A DNA stretch of 64,000 nt from Phoronis australis (Eukaryota > Phoronida > Phoronidae), in assembly GCA_002633005.1 (NCBI GenBank), contig NMRA01000274.1:262153-326152 (forward strand), given 5' to 3'. Both the position numbers and the translations under genes were made by a program. The notes under the pieces were generated by a model. It was given only the letters and a program-made list of their open reading frames with translations, did not search any database and was not told where the DNA came from. Below are positions 13,088 to 25,100 of this stretch, one piece after another; positions within the stretch are counted from its first letter, which is position 1, and every line of letters begins with the position of its first letter.

Positions 13088-13162
13088 TCATGAGATCCCG
13101 CTAAACAAGGCAGAAGCCAATTCCTTCTTGCGACGCTCTTCATCAGAAATTTCCTTCTCAGA
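13088..13162 (-). CDS. AP4E1: AP4E1 terminal exon with early stop
   Basis: After a tattttag acceptor, 24 codons are read before TGA. They include SEKEISDEERRKKELASAL, which aligns with the vertebrate hinge stretch KEEKEKQLLASSLF, and then FSGIS. In vertebrates the protein continues several hundred residues into the ear. Here the stop comes a few codons later. A GT (AAAG|GTGATT) just after the stop could be a donor, but the stop precedes it. I see no convincing ear exon between here and the dynein 3' end. Confidence 0.75.
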   Translation of the reverse strand, partial: SEKEISDEERRKKELASALFSGIS

Positions 13163-16100
13163 CTAAAATAAAAACATGACAATGGAAATAAATAAAACAA
13201 CAATGGAGAATTTTTATACAGTGCCCTCGGGTTCGTATTATCAAAGGTCATATGCATATGCAATACCACTACCATACAGCGACAGAGTGAAACGTAACAA
13301 ATCAGGTCAACGTGACCGAGCTTCGAATTTAATCACCACCACCTTCATAAACCACGGTAATGAACTGCTTCTCATTAAAATTTAAGATAGACTGTTTTTG
13401 CTAGGAAAAGGCATTTCATTTTTGATACAACAACCCCCTATAGGGAGTAATTCACTATATGGCAATGTTAGTGTTGTATGCTAAGACATTTTCAATTGTT
13501 GAGCTATGACACTAGCTTGAATAATCCTTTCAGACAAGATTATAAACAATGAAGCCAAAAGCTACATAGCCTTGGCTCATATTGTTCAAACTTACCCGAT
13601 ATTATTCAAGCTTGGCCAATAGTATTCAAGCTTGGCCAATAGTATTCAAGCTTGGCCAATAGTATTCAAGCATGGCCTATGTTATTCAAGCTTTCTGGGT
13701 CTACCTTATTCAAAGTTTCACAATAAACTTTGCTCACAATGTGGCAGATGTCTTAGTACACTTGTGTCTACCACATGAAATACTAAATTTTATCATCTGG
13801 TAAGAAACGCGTTTTACCTTTCGTGATGGAATTCGCTAAAGATAGCCAGCTTTAATAATGCCCCACTGGCCAGTTATCTCAATCAAACTTGGAATTCAAT
13901 GTTGAAAAAGGTGACACACCCAACAAGCGCATAATTCAAGACTTTTACAAGCCTGATTCAGCTTTCTTGTCACCAGTCTAACTCAAGCTAACTGAGCATT
14001 AGTTAGAAAGAGAACAAGGACATTCAAGCTTGGATAAAAATGACAAATACAGGGACAGACCATTAAACATGACTAAGCTTGGTCACATTAAGGTAAGAAA
14101 TTCAATGCATTTGACATGTAGTTCATGCAGCGCCTAATGTAAGTAAATACTTCTTGAGAAAACAAAAGGCAATGAGCAGACAATTCCTCGACGTATCCTC
14201 AGGAATGACCTTTCTCATGAGACAATAAGAAAAACAATAACAAGAACGATAATAGTATACCTTAATAATAATAATCATTGGAAAAATAATGCTAACACAC
14301 ATTGTAAAGCAATTTACCATACAGTGAAATCTGATCAATTTAAGGCCCAATTGTTCATTTCATAATTATATTTCCTAAAAATAAGTAGCACTAAATACAT
14401 GCTTTATCCTTTTTAAGTGTCCATACCTTTGCTACCAACAGGCAATGTTTTGAGAAATTGTGGACATTTCAAGCAATGGAACATTCAAATTTTGGCCATT
14501 ATTTTTACTGAAATTGGCGAGATCTCACTAAACTCATTATCAACCCACACTGAAATGTAAATCACAGTTTAGAAGCACAAATCAGAGAAAAAAAAGCAAA
14601 TTTGAAAAAAACTTTTTTAACAGAGACGAGGTAGACAAAACTTTACCGGCTGAGGCAACGTGTTAGTCGGTGAATTAGTTTCAATGGCAGCTATCTCTTC
14701 ACCATGCTGTCCTTTGGATGGTGTAACACTTGCTGGTCCCCAAACCCGTCGGACTCCTTTTAAATTCAATGCAGTTTCTCTAAAAAGTAAATTAAGAAGC
14801 AGCTTTAGAAATACGACTTCCAATCTTACACAAAATGTAAATGGTGACAGAGATAGCCTTAGATTCTTCACCATATGCAGGCTGGAAGGAAGATGCCAAA
14901 ATTTTCAAAAACGATAGTGCAAGTGTATCAGTGCTGTAGTTGTAACAAGAGCCACTTGCTACTTAAAGTTGTAGGAAGAAAAGGATAAGGTTTTGGTCCC
15001 ATTTGAAATTGAGGAAAGTTTTAGAGCTCAAATATGCAAAGGTTTATTCTTTGCTGTATGACGGCCAGTTAGAAGATACCAAAATTTCACAAGCCTTTAT
15101 GTATCAGTAGCGTACACAATGCTTCATAGAAAATTCCCTCGACTTTCCACCCAGTAAACTAACATACTTACAGGAAAAGTTTGTTAATCAAAGATTGTAG
15201 GAAAAGTTTGCAGTTCCAATTCCTGTTAAAACTGAGAAAAGTTTTGGTGTTAAACCAAGTTGAGTTTTTATCCAAATATATATCTGAGAGATATTTTTAG
15301 AAATTTTTGCTAGTGCACTGGGTGAATATTAAATGGGTTTATATACAGACATTTACAGCAGACAATATTGGGGGCAGCAGACATCTTCAACTTTATCGCA
15401 CCCTGATGCTAGCGTCTCCTGGTAGCCTCCAAACTGTGGATAGCACACTATTTCACAATTTCTTGCCTATCCCGGCGTCCACATAAATTAAGCCTTTACT
15501 CTTTAAGTAAGAAATAATTAATAACAACTCCAGAAGTTTTGATGTTGACACTACCAACTACAGCCCTGTGAGAGGAAGAAACACAATAATTTTTTCTCCG
15601 CAATTGCTTCTCACAATTTAGACTTTAATTATTTGAGTGACATTGAAAAACTTCAGGTTATGTTTCCCTCGACAATTGTCAAAATTTGTGAAAGAAGCCT
15701 ACTTCAGAAGAAATGATACGCTACTATTTAAATACATGTAGCATTGAAGGTGACAAATAAGCCCAAAGTGTTGGGTACATATGTGTCAACTGTATTGTAT
15801 TGTTGACATACAATAAATAAGTAACCGTGACTAACTACATATTTCTACATCAGTCTCAAGGGTTTGCATATAAAAGCAAATAAATGCATGACCAGGAGCT
15901 CCCATTCAAATTTCACTGCATTCATAGGGGGTATAAAGATCACTCTGATAAGGGGAGGTGTACACAAGACAAGTCATTCCATTGTGTTGCTCAGACAGGT
16001 TGCACAATAAAAGTTTGGACATATCAACAAAGGGCAGTTATAATGCCAATTATTTCTCTTTTCTTCTGATGTAGTTAACTGATTTTTCCTGTTAAAATGG

Positions 16101-19100
16101 CAACAGTCATTTACACAGGTCTTGTTTGTTTTGAGAACCTGCTTGATGCGACAAGTTTGGCGCAGACTACATCAAACCCCTAATAGAAAATTATTTGCCA
16201 AATTCCAGGAAAATCTGTCAAGAAACTCCAGATACTGAGAGGAAAACAAAGAAATCGAAAAATCAGAATGTGTTGAATACAGTAGTCCCAAAATGGAAAG
16301 GCACCGTCATCTCCATAACAGAAAGTTATTTTGCTAAATTTCCTGAAAAACTGTCAAGGAACTCTGAAGACAAAGGAGTAAAGGTAAAAACTAAAATTTC
16401 TACTGAGCGGCACTGCGAAAATCAGATCTGTCCAAAAGTCATGGTCAGCCATGTCACATTCATAGGAAAACACTAGTCAAATCCTTGTATTCACATCAGA
16501 AACGTATCTGCTAATTTTCATTTTGATCCTTTCAGTGGTTTGGCGAATAAACAGGTGGTAACTAAAAACGAACTCGAAAATAATAAACAAGAGCAACACA
16601 GAGCATTGAAATGCACCCACGAAGGCACAACAGTGTTGTTTCTTTGTATCATAAAAATGGCCACTAGTTTGCGCAAAATATGTTGAATCCATCCAAAATC
16701 GGGAACATGCCATCGTTTCTTTATAGAGAGCTATTTAGGAACTTCAGAGAATCAAAGGAAAACAGAAAAAAATAAATTGCCAAAAGGGGACACAGCATCA
16801 GTAGGATCCTTCTAAAAGTCGTTGTCGTCTCTTGTTAACTTCAAATAAATACACTCACTAAATTTAATAAAAACAGCAAAAATGGCCAGTAGGTGGTGCA
16901 AAATACCTCGAATCCATCCGAAAACAGGAGGATAGCGTCACTTCACCAATAGATACCTATATTCCAAATTTTATGAAAACCAGTTGAGGACCTTTGAGGA
17001 TACAGAGGTAAACGTAAAAAACCAAATTGCCACTAGGGGGCACACCAGTAGTTGAACCTGTTCGAAAGTTCGCTCATGCCCTCCCATCCACAAAAGAAAC
17101 ACATGTAAAATTTCATGGACATCATCAAAGGGTTTTGGAGTTAGAGCAGCGGATGCCGAGCGGAGGTGGATGTTGGCATAATGCGTCCACATATAAAAGG
17201 TGAGCGCATAACAAGGCTACTAGGACTGGCACAGAACCCGTCAAATTCATTTGAAAATGAAAACGCCTTGTTGTAACTTCACCGACAACCTATTTGCCAA
17301 ATTTCACGTAAATCATCCAAAGACCTCTAAAGATAGAGGCAAATGTAAAAAAAACTAAAATTGCCCATAGATGACATAGTGGCAGTTGGATCCATTCGAA
17401 ACTGAAACTCGCCCTCATGTCGTCATCTTCATAGAAGTACACCTGCTAAATGTCATTGAGTTCATGTAAGTGGTTTAGGAGGAAGAGCAGCCTACGCTGG
17501 ATGCCCAGACATAGATGACCACACGTACATAACATGTTGAATAACAAAAGGGAGAATGCAAAGGCAGTTTAGGAGGCTTGTTTTTAGGTCTAACACGACT
17601 GTTTATCTTTGGGAAATAGTGGACTAAGGGCTGACCTTGAGACATCTTAGGTATGCTGGAGGTGTAAAACACACCTTAACACAGACCAAGATGAACACTT
17701 ATCTAGGACAAGGTGTGGCATCAAGGATTGGAAACTGAAACTGGATTGAGTCGAGTAAACATGTCAATCTTTGACAGCTACAGTAAACAAAGTCACTAGA
17801 CTGTAACCTGGTACAACCACACATTTATAACAAAACCAACCTTGTTTCTGAATTAAGGATACACCTTCCACTTCATGTAACAGATATTAAAAACAATTGT
17901 CTGAATAAAAACTAATTCCCAATTATTTGTACTACTTAAAATGATGATATTAAATGTAATAACAGAAATAATACAAAATTTAAATTTATGTTTATTATCT
18001 GATAGAACACCAAAAAATGGTCTTCAAAGTTGAATAAGTTCAAATTACAAAAAACGCCTACAGGGTTAATTCGTCTAAACTTGAATAAAAAACAAAACAT
18101 CTTACACAAAGTTATAGAAGTAAAAAAATAGAAGTGAAAAGATAGAAGAAAAAATGACATATATATAGATGCTGAAAACGCACGAATAAGATACACCATA
18201 TCTTATATGTCAATTGTCATATAGTGTTTGATTTTACTTTATTACTGTTTCTGTTGACAAAGGAAGTTATTACATCCGAAAATTTCAGTTGATCCATTCT
18301 TGTTGTTTTATTTACCTATATATATTGAAAATATTACAATTTCCCAAGCTTTATCATTGTGTAATGAATACCATGAATACTGATAAACCTCACAAGTGGT
18401 TTGGAAAGTTTCCTTCCAAAAGATATTCCTTATTTTAGCAACAAAGCATGTCATAGTAATTGATATATCTCCAACACACCACAAACATCACATGTATGGT
18501 GATAGCCTTCCAGGGTCCTGTTTCAAGAAAAGTGAAATAAGACTTATGTCAGGTATCTTATGTTCCACACAACTATTTTTGAAAAATTAAATTTCACTTA
18601 AGCAAAAAGTGAAGTCTGAAAACACACATAACTGATAGTAAATGAGACAGTTTTATCAATTGTTTCTAGACTGTACTTATGTGCTCATAATTACTTGCCA
18701 AAACATTAAATTGGGAGTGTAAGACCAAATTTCTGTCTTACCGTATGTCACTTGTCCCCATGAAGCAGGCCCCAGTGTCCGGTTGCATGAAACAGTCCCA
18801 TCTAGGGACTCAATTAAGGTTTCCAAATCTAATGTGTACTTGTGACCTTGTGAAAATACCGATTGTCCTTTATCATAATGTTTTAGTTTCATTACTAAGT
18901 CAATTTTTGGCTTTGATACAAAGCAAGAGTGATTTTTACGTTGAATTCTCAATACAATTGAAAATAAGTAGGGAACTTTTCATGCAACAGGACTAAGTCC
19001 CTATTTATTTTCAATGAATTAAAGGCTCAGATTTTAGTTATTAGAAAATGTCATTAGTCAAAAAGGAGCTCATAGTAAAGATAAAATGATAGTAAAAGAT

Positions 19101-22100
19101 TACATCTGTGAGTAAAGAATGACACAAATATGCAGAAGATTTAGGGAACTTCGTTGAGTCCCTATTAGAGACTGTTTCATGCAACTGGGCACAGGAGACT
19201 GAAGGTTAATTAGGCACGTGTCATAATGCAGTGCAAGCAACAAATCATAAATGTGACACATTGTTTGAAAGTAATACAATAACAACAGTAGTGATAATCA
19301 AACTGTAAATTCATTGCCTTAATTTATTTAATTTTAATTTACTTTATTTGTTAACACATCTTTGGATGATCCAGAAATCACGAGGTCTGTTTTTGTCGTA
19401 AACATGCCTTTGAAAGGTTTCCAAAATCGCCAAATGGAAATTGGACATCATTAACTCGACAAACACTGTTTATTATTTTAATATAACATGTAGTTTTGGA
19501 TGAGTGTAGCCATTATCAGTCCGGAAAATCTCCCCAAACAAAAAAGTTTTTGACAAACTGTTAATGTCCTTGACACACCTTCGTCTGCATTTCCAAGCCG
19601 CCATTTCACCCAATTAACAACTCGTTGTCGGTCACTTTTCACAAGGGGGCGGAGCTTGCAATAGGTCAACCCAATGAGCTATAGGGTCAAGCTATCACCA
19701 GAATTTTGACTGACAGCTTAACTGACCAATCAGAATGCAACATTCTTGACACACCTTCGACTGCATTTCCATGTTGCTATTTTATTCGACAAACAACATG
19801 TTGTCGGTGACTTTTCACAACGGGGCAGAGCTTGTGATAGGTGAATTATGTGTTTTGTACCGTACTTATTATATTGAATAAAAAGTTGACAAAAAACACA
19901 GTATACCCTTATAATATAACAAATTGTTTTGCATGAGTGTAACCATTATCAGTACAGAAAAATCTCACCAATTTGGGACACACTATGGCCAACATGTGAA
20001 ATGTCATTGATAACTCTCTTCGTGAAAGATTTGTATCACTTAGTAATGCTTTTCCATTGTCAAAATATCCACCAAACGAAATTTTGGAAAATTGTGGGCA
20101 TTCAAAACTATGTCAGAAACCCTTAAAAAATTGGCGAAATGTCAATTCTCTGTGACTTATCTCTTGTGTGACAGCAAGTGCTCAAAGGGTATCACCAGAT
20201 AACAATTTCAACAATTTCCTGAGTGAATTTAGAGGATTAGAACTTCACTAAACTAACAGAATAGAGATAACACCAGAAGTGTTAGCTAATAATCGACATG
20301 TGGAGACAAGAGGTCAATGTGTATTGATTTGCAAGAGCTATTTGATATGTATCATGTCATAAAGCTGAAATTGGCCATCAAATGAAATCCTACATTAGTA
20401 GGGTTAAACATCAACTTTTGGCCTGGCGCAACTGATATGGAGCAAACTGATCGGTGTCAAGCGTCCGTTTACACACACAACTCACTAACTTTGGCAAGAC
20501 GGAAATTGTAGGCTGGAGAGTGGATCACACATGCGCAGGTTTACAAATGACGGGAGTTGAAGAGACAGAGAATCCGTATTCAGGTCATTACACAAGCGCA
20601 GTAGGATCCTTTCCACGTGGCAAAAGTTGTCACCGCGGTGTCAGTTTGCTCCAGTTCAGTCCCCTTTACACACATACTTGCGCTGGAACAACTCGTTCCG
20701 ATCCGTGTCAGCTGATCCATGACAACTTTTGTAGTGTAAACGGCACTACTGACACCCTAACCGATAAAGATTGGGCAACTCGACCGGTTTGTGTACCTCA
20801 GGATTTGCCGGTTTAGATCAAAGACACCATGACGCTGCTGAAGTTATCAATCTCTAGATAATGAGACCATCATAAACACGTTGGGGGGGGGGGGGGGCAA
20901 AAGTATTTTTGAACATTCATTTTGAAAGTTTGTCAATTGTTGGTGAATACCGTAGCTTGTGAAAAGCACACATGCCTGAATTTTGAATTTGGACAAGAAA
21001 TGTGAATATTACAACCTAAACCGTTTGTTTAATATTGCAATAATATGGTCGTCATTAATGCTGCTGGGTGTGCAACAACATAATTGGGTCAACTACCATC
21101 AGGCAGCAGTTGGGTTTTGAGCGCCAAGTGCCATCGTATAATTCTTGGCACGACTAAGGCGGCTCATATTTACATCAAAGCTATCATGCACCTTAATGGC
21201 TGCTATACATCTATTTTCATTGAAAAAATATTGTTTTGGTTGTTGTTTCATAACTGTGGGGTTGAAAGATGCATCTGCAAAGAAAAACTTGAGTTAGACC
21301 ATGACTACTTGGCGGTCGGAACACCATAACTATTTGGCGGTTGGAACATATTTTAGATGAGCGTGACAACCAAACTGTCACGTTCCTCACTTGACTGCAC
21401 TAACACTTCATTGACTAAAGCTTCATTGCACTAAACACAAAATATTACTGCACTGTTGCTATTCATTCCATCTAAAATTAAATCACTGACTCCTCTAAAT
21501 GCTGATCTGAGCCTGGTCATCATCTGGTAAACATTTAGCACTAACTATTCTCCTGGAGAGTAAAAATTAAGAAATTTCCACCTGTCATGATCTAATCTAG
21601 AATCACGCTCCATTAAACTTGTCAAGCAAGCCGTTTGTGTTGGTGGTTCAGCTGGTCAGAGCTTACAGCCACAAAAAGGAATCAACAGGTGAAAGTTAAG
21701 TCTAATTTCTCTGAAAGTCAGTCTTTTTTCTCCATTAGAAGCTTTTTGGTGAAAGTATTTCATACAAAACACATCTACTTCACGACATTTGTTGAAAGTC
21801 TGCAAATAGTGTTTTTAAATATTGGTTAGCCTCAGGTGCACTGTTTACAGCTGGATTACGTGAACTTATCATATGAAAGTAGACAATAAGAGAGCTGTAC
21901 TGTGTAAACATTGGTTTGCCACTGTCAAACTGATAAGGACACTGGCTGTATTCACTGACTAGCCCATCAAACATTCGGGATATAAAACTCATTGCACATG
22001 CGGATGAGTAAGGCTTGTCAGATTTGTTGCTTAAAGATGTTTTTCTTAGAAGTTATACAGTGACTCGCTGATGAGACAATGTTGAACACGTGCCAAATGG

Positions 22101-25100
22101 TGGAGAGAACTCTGCACTCATGTGAAGCTGTGAAACAACTTATAACCCTAGCGCATATGTAATTGGAATAACTTTTGGTCCGCTCACTCAAATCTGATCT
22201 TTTAGAGCGTCACTCAGCTTTAGTACCCATAAGTTTAGAACTTGCATCTTTTGAATTATGGTATAAGGTCTAAAATTCTTGTGGCCGAGAAATAATGTTA
22301 GCGCACAAATCAAAATCCACAATCTAAAAGCCTCTTAAGTCTTTGAGATGTTATTTGAGTTATTGTGACTTCATCAATTAAACCTTTATCGATTTTAAAT
22401 TCAAAGACCCAACCGTGTTAATTTTTCTTATTGAAATCCATTGTGAAGGTTATTTTCTTAAAATTTGAAGTTTAAAACTTTTTTAAACAAATCAAGTTAT
22501 TTACCAAGACTGCTGACCTGACTGTTGTTGGTGGTTCTAGTTGCCAGTTCCCTGTGCTACATGCCGAGTATAAATGACCCCTACCCACAAAATGAGCTAG
22601 TCCATATACCAGTACTCCTGTGTCAAGAAACATTGAATGCACGAGTTCTTCACTACCAAATGAATTTGAAAAGAATTTTGGCTATCAAATCTGACTAAAG
22701 CCCCTTCTGTGCCAAGCAATGGTTATCTAAGGACTGAAAAGAGTACACAAAAGGCTTACTTAGGCTAATGGCAGTGTAACTATATGTCTAAATTTGGATC
22801 AACTGAGATTGCAGGGGAGCTTCCACTGAATGCGAACCAGGAAGTACTGCTGAGATGTCTGCTGAAATCTAAACTGAGCTGTGACTCACCAGGGTCAGGC
22901 AAGAGAGACTGGCTGGTTTTATCTGCACTGAGAACCAATCAAGTTACAGCAAAGAAATGCATCCACAGTACCTTCATTCAGTTGCCTGCAAAAACTTATA
23001 GTCTACTGGTACTGATTTGAGGGATTTGCAATGAAGACGTCGCTAAAGGCACTGGTGTCTCTGGCAGCCATTCTACAGCAAGTGATCAGTGGATTGATGG
23101 CTGTAAACTGTCCAGCAAAATGCACATGTAATCCACGAACGAAGCATGTGAAATGCGACGGCAGATATTACAAGGAGCCTTTGCAAGAGATACCTACAGA
23201 TATTCCCACTGATACACAGTACCTTACATTGGACAACAGCATACTTACGACATTGAGAGAGAACTCGTTCGCTAATCTCACACAGTTGAAATTTCTATAC
23301 CTGAGAAACACCAGTATCAATTTTATTCAAGAGAACGCCTTTTTCGGATTAAACAATCTTCAACTAATTGACCTCTCGTGGAATGACCTGGGTTACCTAA
23401 ATAACAGTTTCACAGGAACTTTTGTTGGTGCCGAAAATTTAAAGGAGCTCGTACTGGAAAGAACAAACCTGACTTGTATACCGGATCAAGTATTGGCTAA
23501 ACTGAAAAAGCTCTCAGTGCTTGACTTGCAGAGAAATCTAATCACCAACTCAACTTTGGGAGAGGGTTTCCGAAAATTGACGGAACTGAAACAACTTAGC
23601 ATACGTCGAAACAATCTGGGTTCTTTGACAAACAGCAGTTTCTCGACGATCAGGCATTTGAAGCTGACACAACTCAACTTGCTGAGAAGTAAAATTTCAC
23701 ACGTTGAAGTTGGAGCATTTGCGGGATTCACGCATCTTCAAGAGCTGAACATATCTGAGAACAGCTTATACATGTCAAAGAAATCTGTTGACTTAATGTT
23801 GCAACAGCTTTGCCAAGCACCAATAAGGCGACTTGGCTTGAGCCGTACAAATCTCAAGAATATCACCGGGACTTTTTTGTGCTTCAGACAGTTGACTTTT
23901 TTGGACATTTCTGGAAATGAGTTCGGTAAACTAGAGGATAATACATTTATCAACCAAAATCGCTTGGTTATTCTGCAAATGAAGATGAACTTCAAGTTGA
24001 CTTTTTTCCAACCCAAAGCACTTAAAGGATTGACTACATTAAAAGTCTTAAACCTCTGCAAATGCAATATTTTGCACTTGCCTATTTTTGTCGACGAGCG
24101 AGGGAAATCATTTCTTCCCAAAATACAATTCATTGACCTCACTTTTAACAATATCCAAAAGACTGACAATGTGTATGGGCGGTCTCCTTTTGCCGGACTC
24201 GAGCAACTTACGTCTCTGTTCCTATCACATAATTTACTACAAGAACTAACTGACGATCTACTACAACCACTGCTGCAAGTCAAGTTTCTTCACATCGACA
24301 ATAATGAGATAAAAACCATTGGAAAACGTGCGTTCATAGGCCTAACAAACGTTCAATCTTTGACATTGAACAAAAACCCTTGGAAAGCCAGACAAGTCTG
24401 CTATTTTGCCAATCTAACAAGTCTTGAACACTTAATCCTAAGCGGAGTGTATTTACGAACGCTCAATGATTTTATCTATGATGACAGCTTCAAACCAGAA
24501 TGCCTGTTCCAAGGTCTTGCCAAATTGAAAGTTCTAGACTTGGGTTCTACAAACTTGAAAGGTTTGCCTGAACGACTGTTCAAAGATCTGACACAGCTGG
24601 AAAGTCTGATTTTACGACAAAATCAAATATCTGGATGGAACGATGTAGTCTTAGAAGATCTTAAGAACCTGCGCTCACTGGATGTAGCGATGAACCAAAT
24701 CCGCACTATTAACCAAAGCTCTCTCCGACCAGTGTTATCGACACTGAATCATTTTCAGGCATTTTCTAATCCCTATATTTGTGACTGCAACCTGACTTGG
24801 TATGTTGACTGGGTTCGCCAGATGCACACCAGTACAAGTTTCACACTCAAGATCTCATATAAGGTTCCGTACAACTGTTCAAATTTGAGACACAAAAGTC
24901 TACTGCTGTACAGACCAACATTTTTTGAATGTCATCGTCTGCTGATTATACTTTCTGGATCTGGCTTTGGTCTGTTCATAGTCATCTTGGCTGTTATTGG
25001 CCTACTTTATAAACACCGGTGGTATATTCGCTATTGGATATTTCTATTGAGATCAAGGCATTCCAGTCATTTGGAAGAAACCGACCGACTGTTGTACACC

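Noticed and set aside
13570-13700. CRISPR-like array
   Set aside because: A head-to-tail 20-bp tandem repeat without spacers in an animal intron.
20454-20816. 120-codon open frame on the plus strand
   Set aside because: No domain, no splice context and unusual composition; it lies in an intron of repeats. It looks like chance or part of a decayed element.
22784-23020. Open frame just before the TLR as a possible upstream exon
   Set aside because: The TLR ATG at 23,031 is followed at once by a good signal peptide; the upstream frame has no recognised domain and needs no joining.
23486-24283. Open frames on the minus strand inside the TLR
   Set aside because: Antisense shadows of the leucine-rich repeats, with no start or splice support.
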